Positions 1 to 11,989 of a stretch of 64,000 nucleotides of DNA are shown in pieces. The notes under the pieces are model-generated. The model was not told the origin of the DNA and made no database searches. It worked only from the letters and a program-made list of their open reading frames with translations. Source of the stretch: Oxytricha trifallax (Eukaryota; Ciliophora; Spirotrichea; Sporadotrichida; Oxytrichidae); assembly GCA_000711775.1 (NCBI GenBank), contig ARYC01001083.1:1-64000 (forward strand), written 5' to 3'. A program made the position numbers and the translations under genes. Every line of letters starts with the position of its first letter. Positions within the stretch are counted from its first letter, which is position 1.

Positions 1-39
1 GGCATCCAATAAAATACATTAACATTTACACATACATTT

Positions 40-600
40 TAATTTAATATAAATCATCTCAGTTGGCGCAAAATAGTCATCATCACTTTTTTCATCATCT
101 TCATTGAATATATTAAATTTAAATAAAGTAAATTAATTAGATAGTTCACACTATTTATAAAATAATATTAATTAAGTGAAAAGGTTAAAATATGATTATT
201 AAATTAATATTGACTTCTTTTACTTGATTTAAGCTTGAGACTTCTTAATTTTTATTTAAAATTATTGCTCCATCTAGACTCCTCTTAAGTGTTATTGTTG
301 CTTATTCTTTCTTGTTAAATGTTTAATAAATTAATAAGATTTAATATAATTGTTAAATATTTAATTTGACTTGTTGAAAGGCTTCATATAATCAAACTTT
401 GATCTTAGTCTACAGTTATTGCAGCAGTTTGATCTGCCCTAACATTAGATATAGAATTAGCAAGTTACAAAACTGTTGTTTGATCTTAATTCTCATGCTT
501 TTAGATCTCCACGTTTAGTTGATGTAAGGCTGAAGAAGATTAGTCGTTTTAATGTAGAGGGACTTCACTTTGCTTGACTTCTTATGCAGTGAAAATATTT
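40..600 (-). CDS. Minus-strand coding remnant, partial gene of the duplicated unit
   Basis: Two stretches read as protein on the minus strand with TAA/TAG as Gln. Bases 388-596 give about 66 residues rich in Lys, Leu and Gln, ending in TGA. Bases about 50-110 give an acidic stretch around SDDDYFAPTEMIY. The acidic piece recurs at 30105-30170 (SDDDNYYAPTEMIY) with substitutions that keep the frame, which suggests past selection as protein. This is the 3' part of the gene whose start-like region is seen at 36436, 44466 and 8927. Function unknown. In-frame TGA codons between the pieces may be introns, excised segments or decay. Confidence 0.4.
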
Positions 601-1648
601 TCAATTAAGCTGTTTGGATTTAATTAGGGTTATGCTGTTTAAAAATCTTATGACTGTTTTTAAGGAGAAAGTGCTATTCAAATATAAAAATTGTAATTTT
701 GCATTCATGTTTAGTAACTCAATTTATATACTAATATTTAAAACTAATCCTATTAATTAACCTTAAACAATTCTCAAAGTGCATCTTAGAAGAAAAATTT
801 AACAAAAAATATTAAAAAGCAATTATTAAACAAAGTCTAAGAATTTTAAATCAATTCTAAATTGCACATAATGTAATTTAATTAAGATTAGCAAATAAAA
901 TTATAATTAAAGTAGTTAGTTAGATAGTAAGTTAGTAAATTACTTAGATAAGTAAAATAAAATTAAATTGAGAAAAGTTGAATATAGCGCAACCATGTAA
1001 TTCTTTACTCTCACTTCTGCTTCTTTAATCTTCATCTTCCGGGTCCTTCTCCAATTATAAAAGTATTTTACAAAATTATGTTTAAATAGAAATTTTTATT
1101 TATTATTTTTCTCCATGTGCTTGCTTGGTTTAGCCTTAACATTGATTACCTATTTAAAAGCTAAAATATAGATAATTTTCTGTCAAAATTAATCAACACG
1201 AGTAAATTACAAAACTTAAAGAAAAATTATTCACCTTGAGGTTTTTTTAATTTTTAATGCTTTAATTATTAATAAATATTTTGTTTATCTATACATAAAC
1301 AATTATGATTAGGTTGGAGATGCTAATAATATGAAATATATTTTTTAGAATTTAAAAAAAATCATACTATTATTTACATTAAATTTTAATTTTAATTAAA
1401 AACAAAAGATTATTTTAATTTAAATAATACTTTGGTTACACTTTATTTTCCAATACAAGAGCCCATATTTAGTTTTAATTTATGAGATTATTAAATATCT
1501 AGCAATAATGATTAAATTCGTGAATTAATTTTCAAATTTCTTTTAACAGTTACAATTTTCATTCAAATACTGTAAATAAAAAAGATATAAATCTCTAATT
1601 TATTGAAAGAAAATTTATAAATATTTAATAACAATATTAATGATTAAT
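600..1648. other. AT-rich stretch without a recognised gene
   Basis: About 80% A+T. It matches the body of the duplicated unit only loosely. Short open stretches in ciliate code occur, but nothing is long enough or conserved enough to call. Confidence 0.4.
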
Positions 1649-2649
1649 GGGGCGAGGGTCTAAGTCGGTACCACTCAATTTTTGAAATCCTAAAGTCAAA
1701 TCCATAAGAAAAAAATTTTTTGTCAAAATCCTAAGTCGGTACCACATAAAAGTTTTTTTTTCACATTCAATAAGGTTGATAATTATTTTTATTTTTTAAT
1801 TAAATAAATTTTTATATTATTAACATATTTATATTATTATATAAAGAATTTTAATTAAACAAAATTAAGACAGTGAGTCATTGTAAATACCACTCATCAA
1901 ATTTTTCATGTTTTACAATTTATTAAGAATATCAAAAATGTTATTAAAGCACTTTAAGATATTGGGATTCTTGAAAGAGATGTGATATGAAACTAAGATC
2001 AAGAAATAATACAGCTGATGAACTATATACCAATGCCAATTATTTTGCAGGAGAAAAAAATTAATTCAGTAAATTTTTTATATGACAAGCATTAACAGTC
2101 AATATCAACTTGGCATGTATTGGTTTCACATTACTTTGTAATTTGATATAGTTCAGCTTTTACTAAGTATAATTTAAGCATGTTTAATTAAAAAATTTAT
2201 TCAAAAATTAATTAGAAAGATTTTTCTATGATGTATTACAATAAGTAGCAAAACAAATGGAAATGGAAATATTTCACATTTAAAAATAAATAATAAATAC
2301 TTAATGGATATATTGAAGAGGACAAAAGTTTATTTACCCATGAAAAATTCCTTTATGTTGAAGGCTAAATTTAACAATAAATATATAGTAGCATAGTTGA
2401 CAGATAAATCATTTTTTAAAATATTTATAGAACAGTAAGCGATGAAATTTTGCATGACTATTTAAATGGAGGCTCTAAGACATGTCAAAATGAAAAAAGA
2501 AAAACTAGATGAATACTTAGCTGAGATTTTAAATATATTATTAATTACTTAAAATTTTATTGAGTGTGAAAAAAAATTTTTTGTGGTACCGACTTAGGAT
2601 TTCGGGGTAAAAAAAATTCTTCATATGGTACCGACATAGACCCCCCCCC
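1649..2649. mobile_element. 1.0-kb TIR element, GGGG...CTAAGTCGGTACCA ends
   Basis: The ends are inverted copies. The left end starts GGGGCGAGGGTCTAAGTCGG and the right end finishes with the complement (GGTACCGACATAGACCCC). A second inverted pair (CCTAAGTCGGTACCAC) lies about 60-80 bases inside each end. The interior (1860-2540) holds two stretches open on the plus strand in ciliate code (about 40 and 100 codons, interrupted by TGA). I cannot place them in a family. Flanks are TTAAT and TTAAA, so the target duplication is unclear. Confidence 0.6.
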
Positions 2650-3431
2650 TTAAATTACAATAAAACTTTATAAAGGGACATTTCAAATTAATACATTATT
2701 TAAATTAAAAGTTCAAAAGATTTAAATTTATTTAAACATTAAATAAGATTATTTCTATTTAGCTATTTGTAATTAAATGATGAAAAACAAAAAATATATT
2801 GAAAATTCTTAACTATAATAATTTGCAAAATATTTGTATTTTTATAAAGTCATAATTTATATAAGATGAAAATTTAAGCTAAAATGAAACAAAAATTTTA
2901 AAACTAAAATGAGTTATTATCGAAAATAAATTTTTAAAATAAAAAAAATACTTGAATTTAAATTATAAAAAAGAATAAAATTAATATTATTAAGATTATA
3001 AGATAAAGGGGTTTTAAAAAAGTGAGAAGAAATCTAAATCTCTCTAAAACTTAAAGGGCACTAATGTAAATCATGACTTATGTAAGTAATTGCCCGTATA
3101 TTATGTATTTAAATGCTATTTATGCACAAATTAATCATTTATACTGAAAATATTCTATTTTACCTGATTTATTTAAAGGTTAGTGCTATGAATGAGCGGA
3201 ACTCTGACAAATAACAGTAAATCAAAGAAAAAATAAATTTCAGAATAAACCTTCAAATAGACTATTAAAATTATCATCAATCACCTTGGCTAAAATAAAG
3301 TAATTTGAAAAAATCATAAGTAATAAAAATATAACTCATAGTGTTTATTCAGCCAGGTAAATATCTTAATGTTTAAAATAAGAAGTCTCTCGATTTCCCT
3401 TAATTTTAATATATTTCATATTATTAAAAAT
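2650..3431. repeat. Start of duplicated unit (matches 40320-41100)
   Basis: Near-identical to 40320-41100 over most of its length, for example around 3010-3080 and 40680-40750. Its first 200 bases also resemble 10190-10400 and 45525-45720, so they mark the start of a tandem subunit. No protein was recognised. Confidence 0.65.
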
Positions 3432-5245
3432 ATTAATAAAACCCCATTGAGTGAATTGAAAAAGGTGAAAAAAGGTGACAAAAGGTAACATTGAATCTTT
3501 AAAAATGAATAAATAGCACAATTAATGATAGATATTTATTATAATTATAGTAAGTTCACAATTAAACTCTAACAATTAATAATGAAAATAGACACTCTCA
3601 ATCCAACCGAAACTAATCAACCCTGCTATGTCAATGAACAATAGTGAATCAGAGCATTAAGCCTCACAGCTCTAGATGGTGACCTCCCTTAGACAGTGAT
3701 CTGATTCAGGATGATTAGAACTACATGACTACTACTAATGGCTTCCAATAATGAGAACAATGAGCCAAAAAAACCAACGGGGAGCCCTCTAGCCATGGAA
3801 GCAGGGGAAGAGGAGAGTGGAGACAAAGACGCATGTACCTTCGATAATCAAACCGTTGCAAGCATCAACATCGCATGACTGCCATAGAGCATCAGGGGTT
3901 TTGTAGGGTTAACAGTCATGTGACTCTTTCAGGTGATGTCTACTATGCTCGAAAGGCTCTGAGGAGCTGGAAGGTGAGTATTAGCGTTGTTCATCTAATT
4001 CCTTATAGCATTGCAAGTGAGATGGGCAAGAAATTGCGAACACATTTGAGCTGAATCTACTCGTATTAAGCACAAAGATTGCAATAGTAAGAGAGATGGA
4101 AGGCCTTGTATAGCCTGATACCCGAGGATAACTAAGCATTGACACTCCTGACATCTGAGCATGTTCCCTTTGGTGCGAAGATGTGACATTGCAGCTCTGA
4201 AGCACGAGAGTGGAAGGGATCCTCATTTGATGAGATGCTAAAGGGCTTACAGCTAGTAGGATAGTGCTTCAGGAATCCTTAGCCCAGATTACGTCAAGAG
4301 GTGCATCTCCTTCGAAAGTCTATTCAATCCAATAGGAAAGCGTTAAGGCTGATCTACTGTATCAGGGAGGAAATCAGATATCCACCAGAAGAAAGCGGCA
4401 AAGAGCTATAGGAAAACATCTGCATGCAAGAAGCGCGTGACTTTAGCCCGAGATTCAACACAAAGAGATGAGTAAGGCGCCTGGTTGAAAGGCTATGATA
4501 TAGCATGAGAAACAAAGATGCTCGTGTATCTCGGCCCCTGGGATAGATGTCTTAGTCGGAGACTCCATCTCCATGCGTCTTTTAATAGTGAATCGCGTGA
4601 TATCTCTGGCCATCCACCATTCGAAGATTCGCCCCTTACTTCGTCAACAAAACTGAAAGTTCCAATATGCCTGAATTCCTTATGTAAGTATTTTGACCAT
4701 TTTCTGAAGAAGCCCATTAAACCTCTACTGTAGGCTAGAGTGCAGATAGAAACCTCGAAACTGATGCCGAGGGTTTACTCTTTCTTCCCGCTGAGAAAGC
4801 AATGTAGTCCCTAATAGCTTCATCTTAATAAATCTTCTTTTGAACAGCTGCCTATCTGTCAACATTTGGACAAAAGTATCAACATTCTGACATCGAGAAT
4901 CTTAAGTGTAGAATATGTGTGTATTAAAGAGCGACGATCAAGAGCGAAGACCCCAAAGTGAATGTGCCATGCAAATAAAGTGGATGGAAAGCATTAACAT
5001 GAATCTCATGAGGGCTTGCAGTCTAATTTAGGGTAGCTCCAGCAATAGTACGATTCACAATACAGCTCTTTTGCAAATAGTTTTTATGCCATCTCTTTCA
5101 AGATTTCTGCTATTCACATTGAATTCTTGTGTTAGGTTGTCTAATTAAGTAATGATGCTCTTTTATATTTAAAAAATCTCTCCTATATATATTTAGCTAA
5201 TGGGGTTTGTTTTTGTATTTGATTTTCTTTTTCACTAATTTCAAC
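3432..5245. other. Inserted GC-richer island with overlapping open frames
   Basis: Absent from the paralogous locus, where 41100 runs straight on into the sequence found here at 5250. The outer parts are AT-rich, while 3560-5060 is about 45% GC, far above its surroundings. Short inverted ends AAACCCCATT (3438) and AATGGGGTTT (5199) may be TIRs. With TGA as the only stop there are several open frames: minus 4223-4819 (199 codons), minus about 3738-4226 (its ATG overlaps the previous TGA as ATGA), and plus 3738-3874 and about 3775-4055. No family was recognised. It could be a macronuclear-destined segment, a germline-limited gene or captured DNA. Confidence 0.5.
4223..4819 (-). CDS. Open frame in GC-richer island, unknown
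   Basis: About 198 residues are open when TAA/TAG are Gln. The first in-frame ATG on the strand is at 4717, and the frame is open upstream to a TGA at 4820-4822. The composition looks protein-like (Trp, Phe and charged residues, the pair FFWW in the C-terminal half). No domain was recognised. The antiparallel frame is also partly open, so coding strand and reality are uncertain. The stop overlaps the ATG of a second open frame (ATGA at 4223-4226). Confidence 0.3.
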
Positions 5246-5503
5246 ATACTTTTATATACATTTGTGCAGTTTGTATTTCTAAGAAAGTTTAATATTTCCT
5301 GATCTTTGGTATTTAATTAATATAGTAAAATGATCTATAATTAAAACAAGTATTTTAACATTTTCAAATTTTCATTATTTAAAAATATAACTATATAACT
5401 ATATTTAATGTATATGTGACAATTAATAAGATAGATAGAAGATATTAAGAATATAATTTTCTTTTAAAGATTAATAAGAATACTTTTAATGGAGATGATG
5501 GTG

Positions 5504-6449
5504 TGTTCCAACCGACAACCCACACCCCACCCCACACCACCCCACCCCACCCTATACATGCACCCCACCCCCATAAATACCATATTTCAAATGAAAAAAG
5601 TTATCCCTAAAGTCTCAATCGACTTCCTTCTTGACTTCTCGAACACATGATAATTCTATATTATATAAATATGTCTAAATTTTTTAAAAATATCATTTTT
5701 ATACTATTTCCTAATATTATTCATTTATTTTTTTTTTTGTTTATAAATTAGTTTATATTAGGCAAATGTTTTTTTAGACACACTTTTCATTTTATATGAT
5801 TTGTATAGATTTTTATACTATATACTCTTAAATATGATAATAAAAAATTATATGGACTATATTAAAATATATAAATTTTAATTTAAATTTTTTTTATTCC
5901 TTAAATTTTTTTTATTCGATATACAAAAAATAGTCTTTACAATTTTTCACTTTTTATTATAAAATAGTAAACAGTTTAATATTAATAAAAAATAAAAAAA
6001 TGAAAAATTGTAAAGACTATTTTTTATATATCGAATAAAAAAAATTAAAGGAATAAAAAAAATTTAAATTAAAATTTATATATTTTAATAAAGTCCATAA
6101 AATTTTTTATTATCATATTTAAGAGTAAATAGTATAAAAATCTATACAAATCATATAAAATGAAAAGTGTGTCTAAAAAAACATTTGCCTAATATAAACT
6201 AATTTATAAAAAAAAAAAAAAATAAATGAAAAATATTAGGAAATAGCATAAAAAGGATATTTTAAAAAAATTTAGACATATTTATATAATATAGAATTAT
6301 CATGTGTTCGAGAAGTCAAGAAGGAAGTCGATTGAGACTCTGAGGATAACTTATTTCATATGAAATGGAGTATTTTATAGGGGTGCGGTGGCAGATGGGC
6401 AGCCATGAATAACGAAAATGAGGGGGGGTGGGGGTTGTCGGTCGGAACA
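5504..6449. mobile_element. 946-bp palindromic MITE, TGTTCCAACCGA ends, 6-bp TSD
   Basis: Two arms of about 440-470 bases form an almost complete inverted repeat with ends TGTTCCAACCGACAACCC and GGGTTGTCGGTCGGAACA. It is flanked by the direct repeat ATGGTG (5498-5503, 6450-6455). The paralog at 41340 has a single ATGGTG and no element, so this is a real insertion with a 6-bp target duplication. It carries C-rich or G-rich tracts just inside the ends. Same family as 21018-21524 and 21761-23230. No coding capacity; non-autonomous. Confidence 0.9.
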
Positions 6450-6507
6450 ATGGTGATTACAAAAAACATTTGTAAACTTTTTATTTTTAGATAAAGAGCA
6501 TGTATTG

Positions 6508-7287
6508 AAATAAGAGAGGTAATTAATTTAAAATAAAAATTAATAAAGAATTATGCTATGCTGATCTCAAAATGAAATTCCTGTCTTAATGTCTTCTTTA
6601 TTCTCCTCATTTCATGATTTAAACTTTTTTTGTATTTGCTGAAAATACCAAAAATATTTATGTAATGATCCTGATCTTTTAGTAGTCAAAACCCCCTGTT
6701 CTTCTGGTTCTACAGCTGTAACCTCAGCCACTTCTCACTTTAAGAGTATTGTATCGGGAATCTTGCTGGAGGAGGAGACTCCATTATGTTTAGTTAGAAT
6801 TTAATGATATTGAGGCAATAAATTAATTAAATCATTCTTATTAAAAAAAATTTAAGTTTTAATACTTTAACATAAGGGATTAATCTAATAGTTTTAATTT
6901 ATAGAAAAAATTAATTAAAGATGTTTCATTAATTTTAGGCTTAAATTTAATAATTAAAGCCAAGAATGATTTAATTAATTTATTGCCTCAATATCATTAA
7001 ATTCTAACTAAATAATGGAGTCTCCTCCTCCAGCAAGATTCCCGATACAATACTCTTAAAGTGAGAAGTGGCTGAGGTTACAGCTGTAGAACCAGAAGAA
7101 CAGGGGGTTTTGACTTCTTAAAGATCAGGATAATTACATAAATATTTTTGGTATTTTCAGCAAATACAAAAAAAGTTTAAATCATGAAATGAGGAGAATA
7201 AAGAAGACATTAAGACAGGAATTTCATTTTGAGATCAGCATATTTCTTCATTAATTTTTATTTTAAATTAATTACCTCTCTTATTTC
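6508..7287. repeat. 780-bp foldback, shared by both duplicated copies
   Basis: Arms of about 330 bases around a loop near 6900. The arms contain a GC-richer block with GGAGTCTCCTCCTCCAGCAA and its complement. The same foldback sits at 41403-42182, so it predates the duplication. A short open frame starts at the ATG near 7016 (MESPPPPAR) and is preserved in both copies. Probably an old inverted-repeat element; family unknown. Confidence 0.75.
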
Positions 7288-7951
7288 TTATTTTCTTTAA
7301 TTTTGTTTATGAATTAAAAATTTTTATTATTTTAATAATATTTATTTGACACTGTTCTTTCCCACTCGCTAGCCCATTTTTAGAATGAATTATGTTTGAT
7401 ATTTGTTTTATTATGTAAATACTTTTATACTGATTTTAACATTCAATTAATTTTTCGAATTTACTTTTACTAAACATATCTCACTTCACATAATTAGAAA
7501 TTGATAAAATTAAAAATAATTTAATTTATTTAAAGAAAAATTTATTAATATTTAATTGCAATATTAATTAATATTTGTTTATCATTTTGGTTTATAATTG
7601 TGCATAAGGTTAATACATATTATTTTAATATTTTTAACATATTTCACTCATATTTGATTTGTTAAAATATTTTTTTTTATAAAAATAATTTTTATTTTAT
7701 ATACTTTATCCAAATTAAAATTTTAAATTTGTTTTATCATAAGACTTAATTCTACTTTGATTTTAGAAGTATAATTTACAGTTTATTATAATTATCTATA
7801 TTAATTATTCTAAGAGCTTAGGTTAAAATACTGAATTGATTAAACACTAAATAAGATTTAATAAATTCCAATAAGAATTTAAAAATTATTTTCAATTAAC
7901 ACTCAAGATTCATTTTATTACGCATTATACTAAATTACTCTCTTACAAGTT

Positions 7952-8460
7952 TCCAGAAAGGACCTTCTTCTTTGGTGTTCTTGGCACTTTAAGAGAGATT
8001 AATCTCATGGAGATCATTGAAGAAGCTCACAAGAAACGCTACTCTATTTCTCCTGAAGATTAAAAGAAGCAAAGCATAATAATAAGCGAAACATGGAAGT
8101 GGTATTTTCCTAATGAAAGAGTATGAAAAGATTCATAGAGAGAGGAAGTCGCAAATTATTCACTATGTGAGCAAGAGACTTTATAAAGATTTTTAAAAGC
8201 CAGATAAAATGAACATGCTTGCACTAAGAGAAGAAATATGGGCCCAAGCAAGCCATAAGAAGAAGATAAGAAAGAGAAGGTGAATAATTTAAAAGTTCCT
8301 TGTATATGCTATATTATTCATTCATTTAAATCTAAAACTTATTTATTAAACATTCTTTCTTCCTTCTCTTGCACAAATTCCTGTATTATCTATGCTCACT
8401 GTTTTGCAGCTACTCTGAATCAAGTCTACTGTATCTATAGGCAAGTCATGCATAAGGTGA
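7952..8460 (+). mobile_element. Internal TBE fragment (22-kDa gene end and transposase end)
   Basis: Bases 7955-8280 match the 3' half of the TBE 22-kDa gene at 63030-63430, including the basic C-terminal end. Bases 8290-8460 match the tail-to-tail 3' end of the TBE transposase at 63470-63615. Neither terminal C4A4 repeat is present. The paralog at 43960-44000 lacks it. It therefore entered, or was reduced to, a terminus-less piece inside the DPY-30-like gene after the duplication. Confidence 0.8.
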
Positions 8461-8516
8461 TCGTTGAGGTAATCAATACAAGCTCAAGTAAACTATTATT
8501 TTCTTGCAGGATGTTA

Positions 8517-8927
8517 TCAAGAGGTAGAATTGAAAGCTAAACAGCTAGCAGGTAGTGATACCTAGAAATTGGGGAACTCTTGTAATAGCATTGCAATAGC
8601 TGCATACTTCAGTTCTGGTTTGACTTAATCTAAATTTATAGTTGTGCTATACATTAGCTTAAGCAGTAAATCTAAGTAATTTAACCTGTTCAACTGTTTG
8701 ACTGCGAATGAATAAGTTATTATGCTTCGGCTGCTTTTTTGAGAATACATAATGCTATCATAATCTTGAAAATTAAGTGCAGTATGCCCAGTTAAATTTG
8801 AATTGTTATTTATTATAAAGAAATTTTAAATAAAGATAATAGGATCACTTGGTTTTTGTTTTGTCACTTCATCAAGTAATCGATATACCCCAGTCTGAGA
8901 TATGTAATAATTTATTGCACTCTCCAT
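8517..8927 (-). CDS. DPY-30/RIIa-like N-terminal protein, copy 1
   Basis: An open frame of 136 residues (TAA/TAG as Gln) starts at the ATG at 8925-8927. Residues 1-40 show the pattern of the DPY-30/RIIa dimerisation segment seen in ciliary and radial-spoke-type proteins: YYISQTGVYRLLDEV, then KPSDPIIFIQNF. A helical, Leu-rich part with LLQEFPNFQ follows. The frame stops near the TBE fragment inserted at 7952-8460. Coding similarity resumes in the other copy beyond the matching point (LLAVYHFLSTS at about 44030). Copies lie at 36436 and 44466. The family call rests on the sequence pattern only; the protein is probably longer than seen here. Confidence 0.55.
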
Positions 8928-10531
8928 TTAGTTTCGAATTTCTAATAAAAAAATTAATATTTGATTCTTACAAATTTTAAGGAAAAGAAAAAGATTTTGC
9001 ATAAACTTTTTCATATATTTTTATAAATCTTATTATTTTATATTTTCTATAATTTATTTTAGTTTTAATTTAATATCTAAATATTGATAATTAATATTAA
9101 AATATTCAATGCTTTATAAAAATAATTTGATTATTAATTTTAAATATTAAATGGCGTAATTAAAATTATCTTTTAACTTCAATTATCTTTCATCACTATA
9201 TTTATAAACCATAAAAAATTAAAAATTATAAAGCTAGAATTATCGATATGAATTAATTAATATAAAAATTTTAGAAACTAATTTAGATAATTGATTATAA
9301 ATTATAGATTAATTAAAGTATAATATTAGATTTAAAAACCAAACTTGTAAACTTCCCTTCTTGAGCTCTATGTTTTTAATTTTTAAATATCAAGTATGTT
9401 AATATAATCGTTAATTTATTTAATTAAAAATATCTTAGATCTTGATTTCCAAAATATAAAGCTTAATTTCTTTGAAGTTAATTATTTACCGTATATATTT
9501 TAGCTCTTTAATATTTTTATAGCTAAAATTATTCAAATTTCTCACTTGTTATATATAATGGTCATTAATAATTAATTAAATTAACTTGTTAACTTTGTTT
9601 CTTCCCGTTACAAAAATCAATTTAGATAATTAATAATTAATAAATATTAGTATTTGCCTGTATCTCATAGATAGCATCTCCAGTGTTTTAATTTATTACA
9701 TGTTATCTTTAACTTTTTGGTTTTGTATCTTATCAATAAATAATTTTTCATTATTATCAAAAAACCAAACTTAAAACTGTGTGTGTATTAATAATTTTGA
9801 TTTAAATCCTACTTTATAAAAATATGAATTAAAAAATTAAGGAGAGGAGTATCCTGCCCAAACAATAATATTTATTTTGATTGGAAAAAATATATAGAAG
9901 ATAATATAAATCACTAGTTAAATTTCCCTTCTCAAATATTAAACAACTCTTACACATATAAATTTTAATTTTAGAGTTAAATATTTATAAAACATTAGAA
10001 ATATATAAGACTAAAGTATTAATTCAGTTCTAATTCTATTTTAAGGAATATTTATAATATTTAAATGATAAAAGGATAATTGGATGTTTAAATTTATTCT
10101 TAGCGAATGATACAGAAATTTCTGTAATTTATACAATTCCAAAATTTAATGTGTGGGGCAATAAACTTCCCTCTAATATTAAATTACAATAAATCTTTAT
10201 AAAGGTACATTTCAAATTACTCTATTTTTTATAAATAAAGCTCAAAAGTATTAATTTTTTATTTAAATTATAATAAAAGATTATTTCCATTTAGGCAATT
10301 GTAATTCTATTATGAAAAACTCAAATATTTAATGAAAATTTTTAACTATTTAATTGTATAATTTTTAGATATATATATATAATAATTTTATTAAATGGAA
10401 ATGTTAGCTAAATATTTATGAAATATTTTTAAATTAAGTTTAGTTTTTATATTAAAATGATTTATAATTAAATGTAACATATATTAAATAACTTCAATAT
10501 TAGAAACATTAAAAAAAATATCATTATAAGG
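8928..10531. other. AT-rich unit tail, matches 44467-45797 and 36440-40300
   Basis: Very A+T-rich sequence upstream of the DPY-30-like start, shared with the two other copies. I see no gene in it. A new subunit start is recognisable at about 10150-10400. Confidence 0.5.
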
Positions 10532-11485
10532 TAGAGTTTTTAGATTGATCAGTGAATTTTATTAATAAATACAGATATACATGTATATACTTGCTCAATT
10601 ACCCTTTAAATATACAATAATAAGCTTGACTGAGTGCAAATTGCTTAAACCTCTCCCATTTTTCACAAATTTGTCCTTTTTAGTGTCTATTTATGCGATC
10701 TATCTCCTGTCTAGCTACTAGTATTTCAACAGATGTAACAACTTTCATTAGTCTCGTAGCAAACTGATTGGGGATCATGGATGAAGTAGGTTTATTTGCA
10801 AAAGTTGCTTATATTTTCAAAATGCGGAGATAGAGTGGTCCTGTTAATGAAGCTAAATCGTAATTGCTGAAATAAGGAGCATTTAATTATTAATTTTTAA
10901 TTTATTAATTTTAATATCGCTGTTATTAACTATAGTAATTAAGATACATTAAAACTTTTTAAGTTTTAATGTAAAATTTAATAAGTTTCCTAAAATAATA
11001 TTTCTCTATAAATTAATCTCTTTTTAAAAATAATAAATTATTCTTGATTAAAACTTAAAAAGTTTTAATGTATCTTAATTACTATAGTTAATAACAGCGA
11101 TATTAAAATTAATAAATTAAAAATTAATAATTAAATGCTCCTTATTTCAGCAATTACGATTTAGCTTCATTAACAGGACCACTCTATCTCCGCATTTTGA
11201 AAATATAAGCAACTTTTGCAAATAAACCTACTTCATCCATGATCCCCAATCAGTTTGCTACGAGACTAATGAAAGTTGTTACATCTGTTGAAATACTAGT
11301 AGCTAGACAGGAGATAGATCGCATAAATAGACACTAAAAAGGACAAATTTGTGAAAAATGGGAGAGGTTTAAGCAATTTGCACTCAGTCAAGCTTATTAT
11401 TGTATATTTAAAGGGTAATTGAGCAAGTATATACATGTATATCTGTATTTATTAATAAAATTCACTGATCAATCTAAAAACTCTA
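10532..11485. repeat. 954-bp near-perfect palindrome with coding arms
   Basis: The arms, about 440 bases each, are practically identical around a loop of about 75 bases (10970-11045). The paralogous locus near 48000 lacks it. Within each arm, reading outward, a frame stays open in ciliate code for about 130 codons (plus strand 11130-11485, mirrored on the minus strand in the left arm) with motifs such as RQEIDRINRHQKGQICEKW. The near identity points to recent formation or arm-to-arm correction. No TSD was identified. Confidence 0.8.
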
Positions 11486-11989
11486 TATTATCATAACTAT
11501 GTAAGTAATTTAATTTAATAATGGTAAATAATAAGAAAAATAGAATAAATTAAGAATATAATTAGGATTAATACGAATATTTTTAATAGAGAAGATGGTG
11601 ATTACAAAATACATTTCTTAATTTATTATTTTTTAGAGATCCTATATGGTTTAAGAGTTGCTGTATACTTTGAAGGAGATTTCTCAGACAGAGTTCAAGA
11701 CGACACTAGATATCAATTTTGCATGCTGGAGGTATTTATTAGGGTGAATGGAAATATGAAAAAGCTGTTTGAGTTATTCAATTTCTATTTCATTATACAA
11801 GTATTCTTAGTAATCTTAATTATATTCTTATTATCTTATATTTTACTTAGTATTTATCATATTATATCTTATGTACCCAATAATTAAATTTATCTACATA
11901 TACAGATCATTATTTAATGATAAAATAAAATTCTTAAAATCCTTTTAATAGTAAATAATAATTAATATTCATTATTTTTTTTTATAATC

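Noticed and set aside
1649-2649. Named transposase family for the 1649-2649 element
   Set aside because: The interior reading has no catalytic motif I can place.
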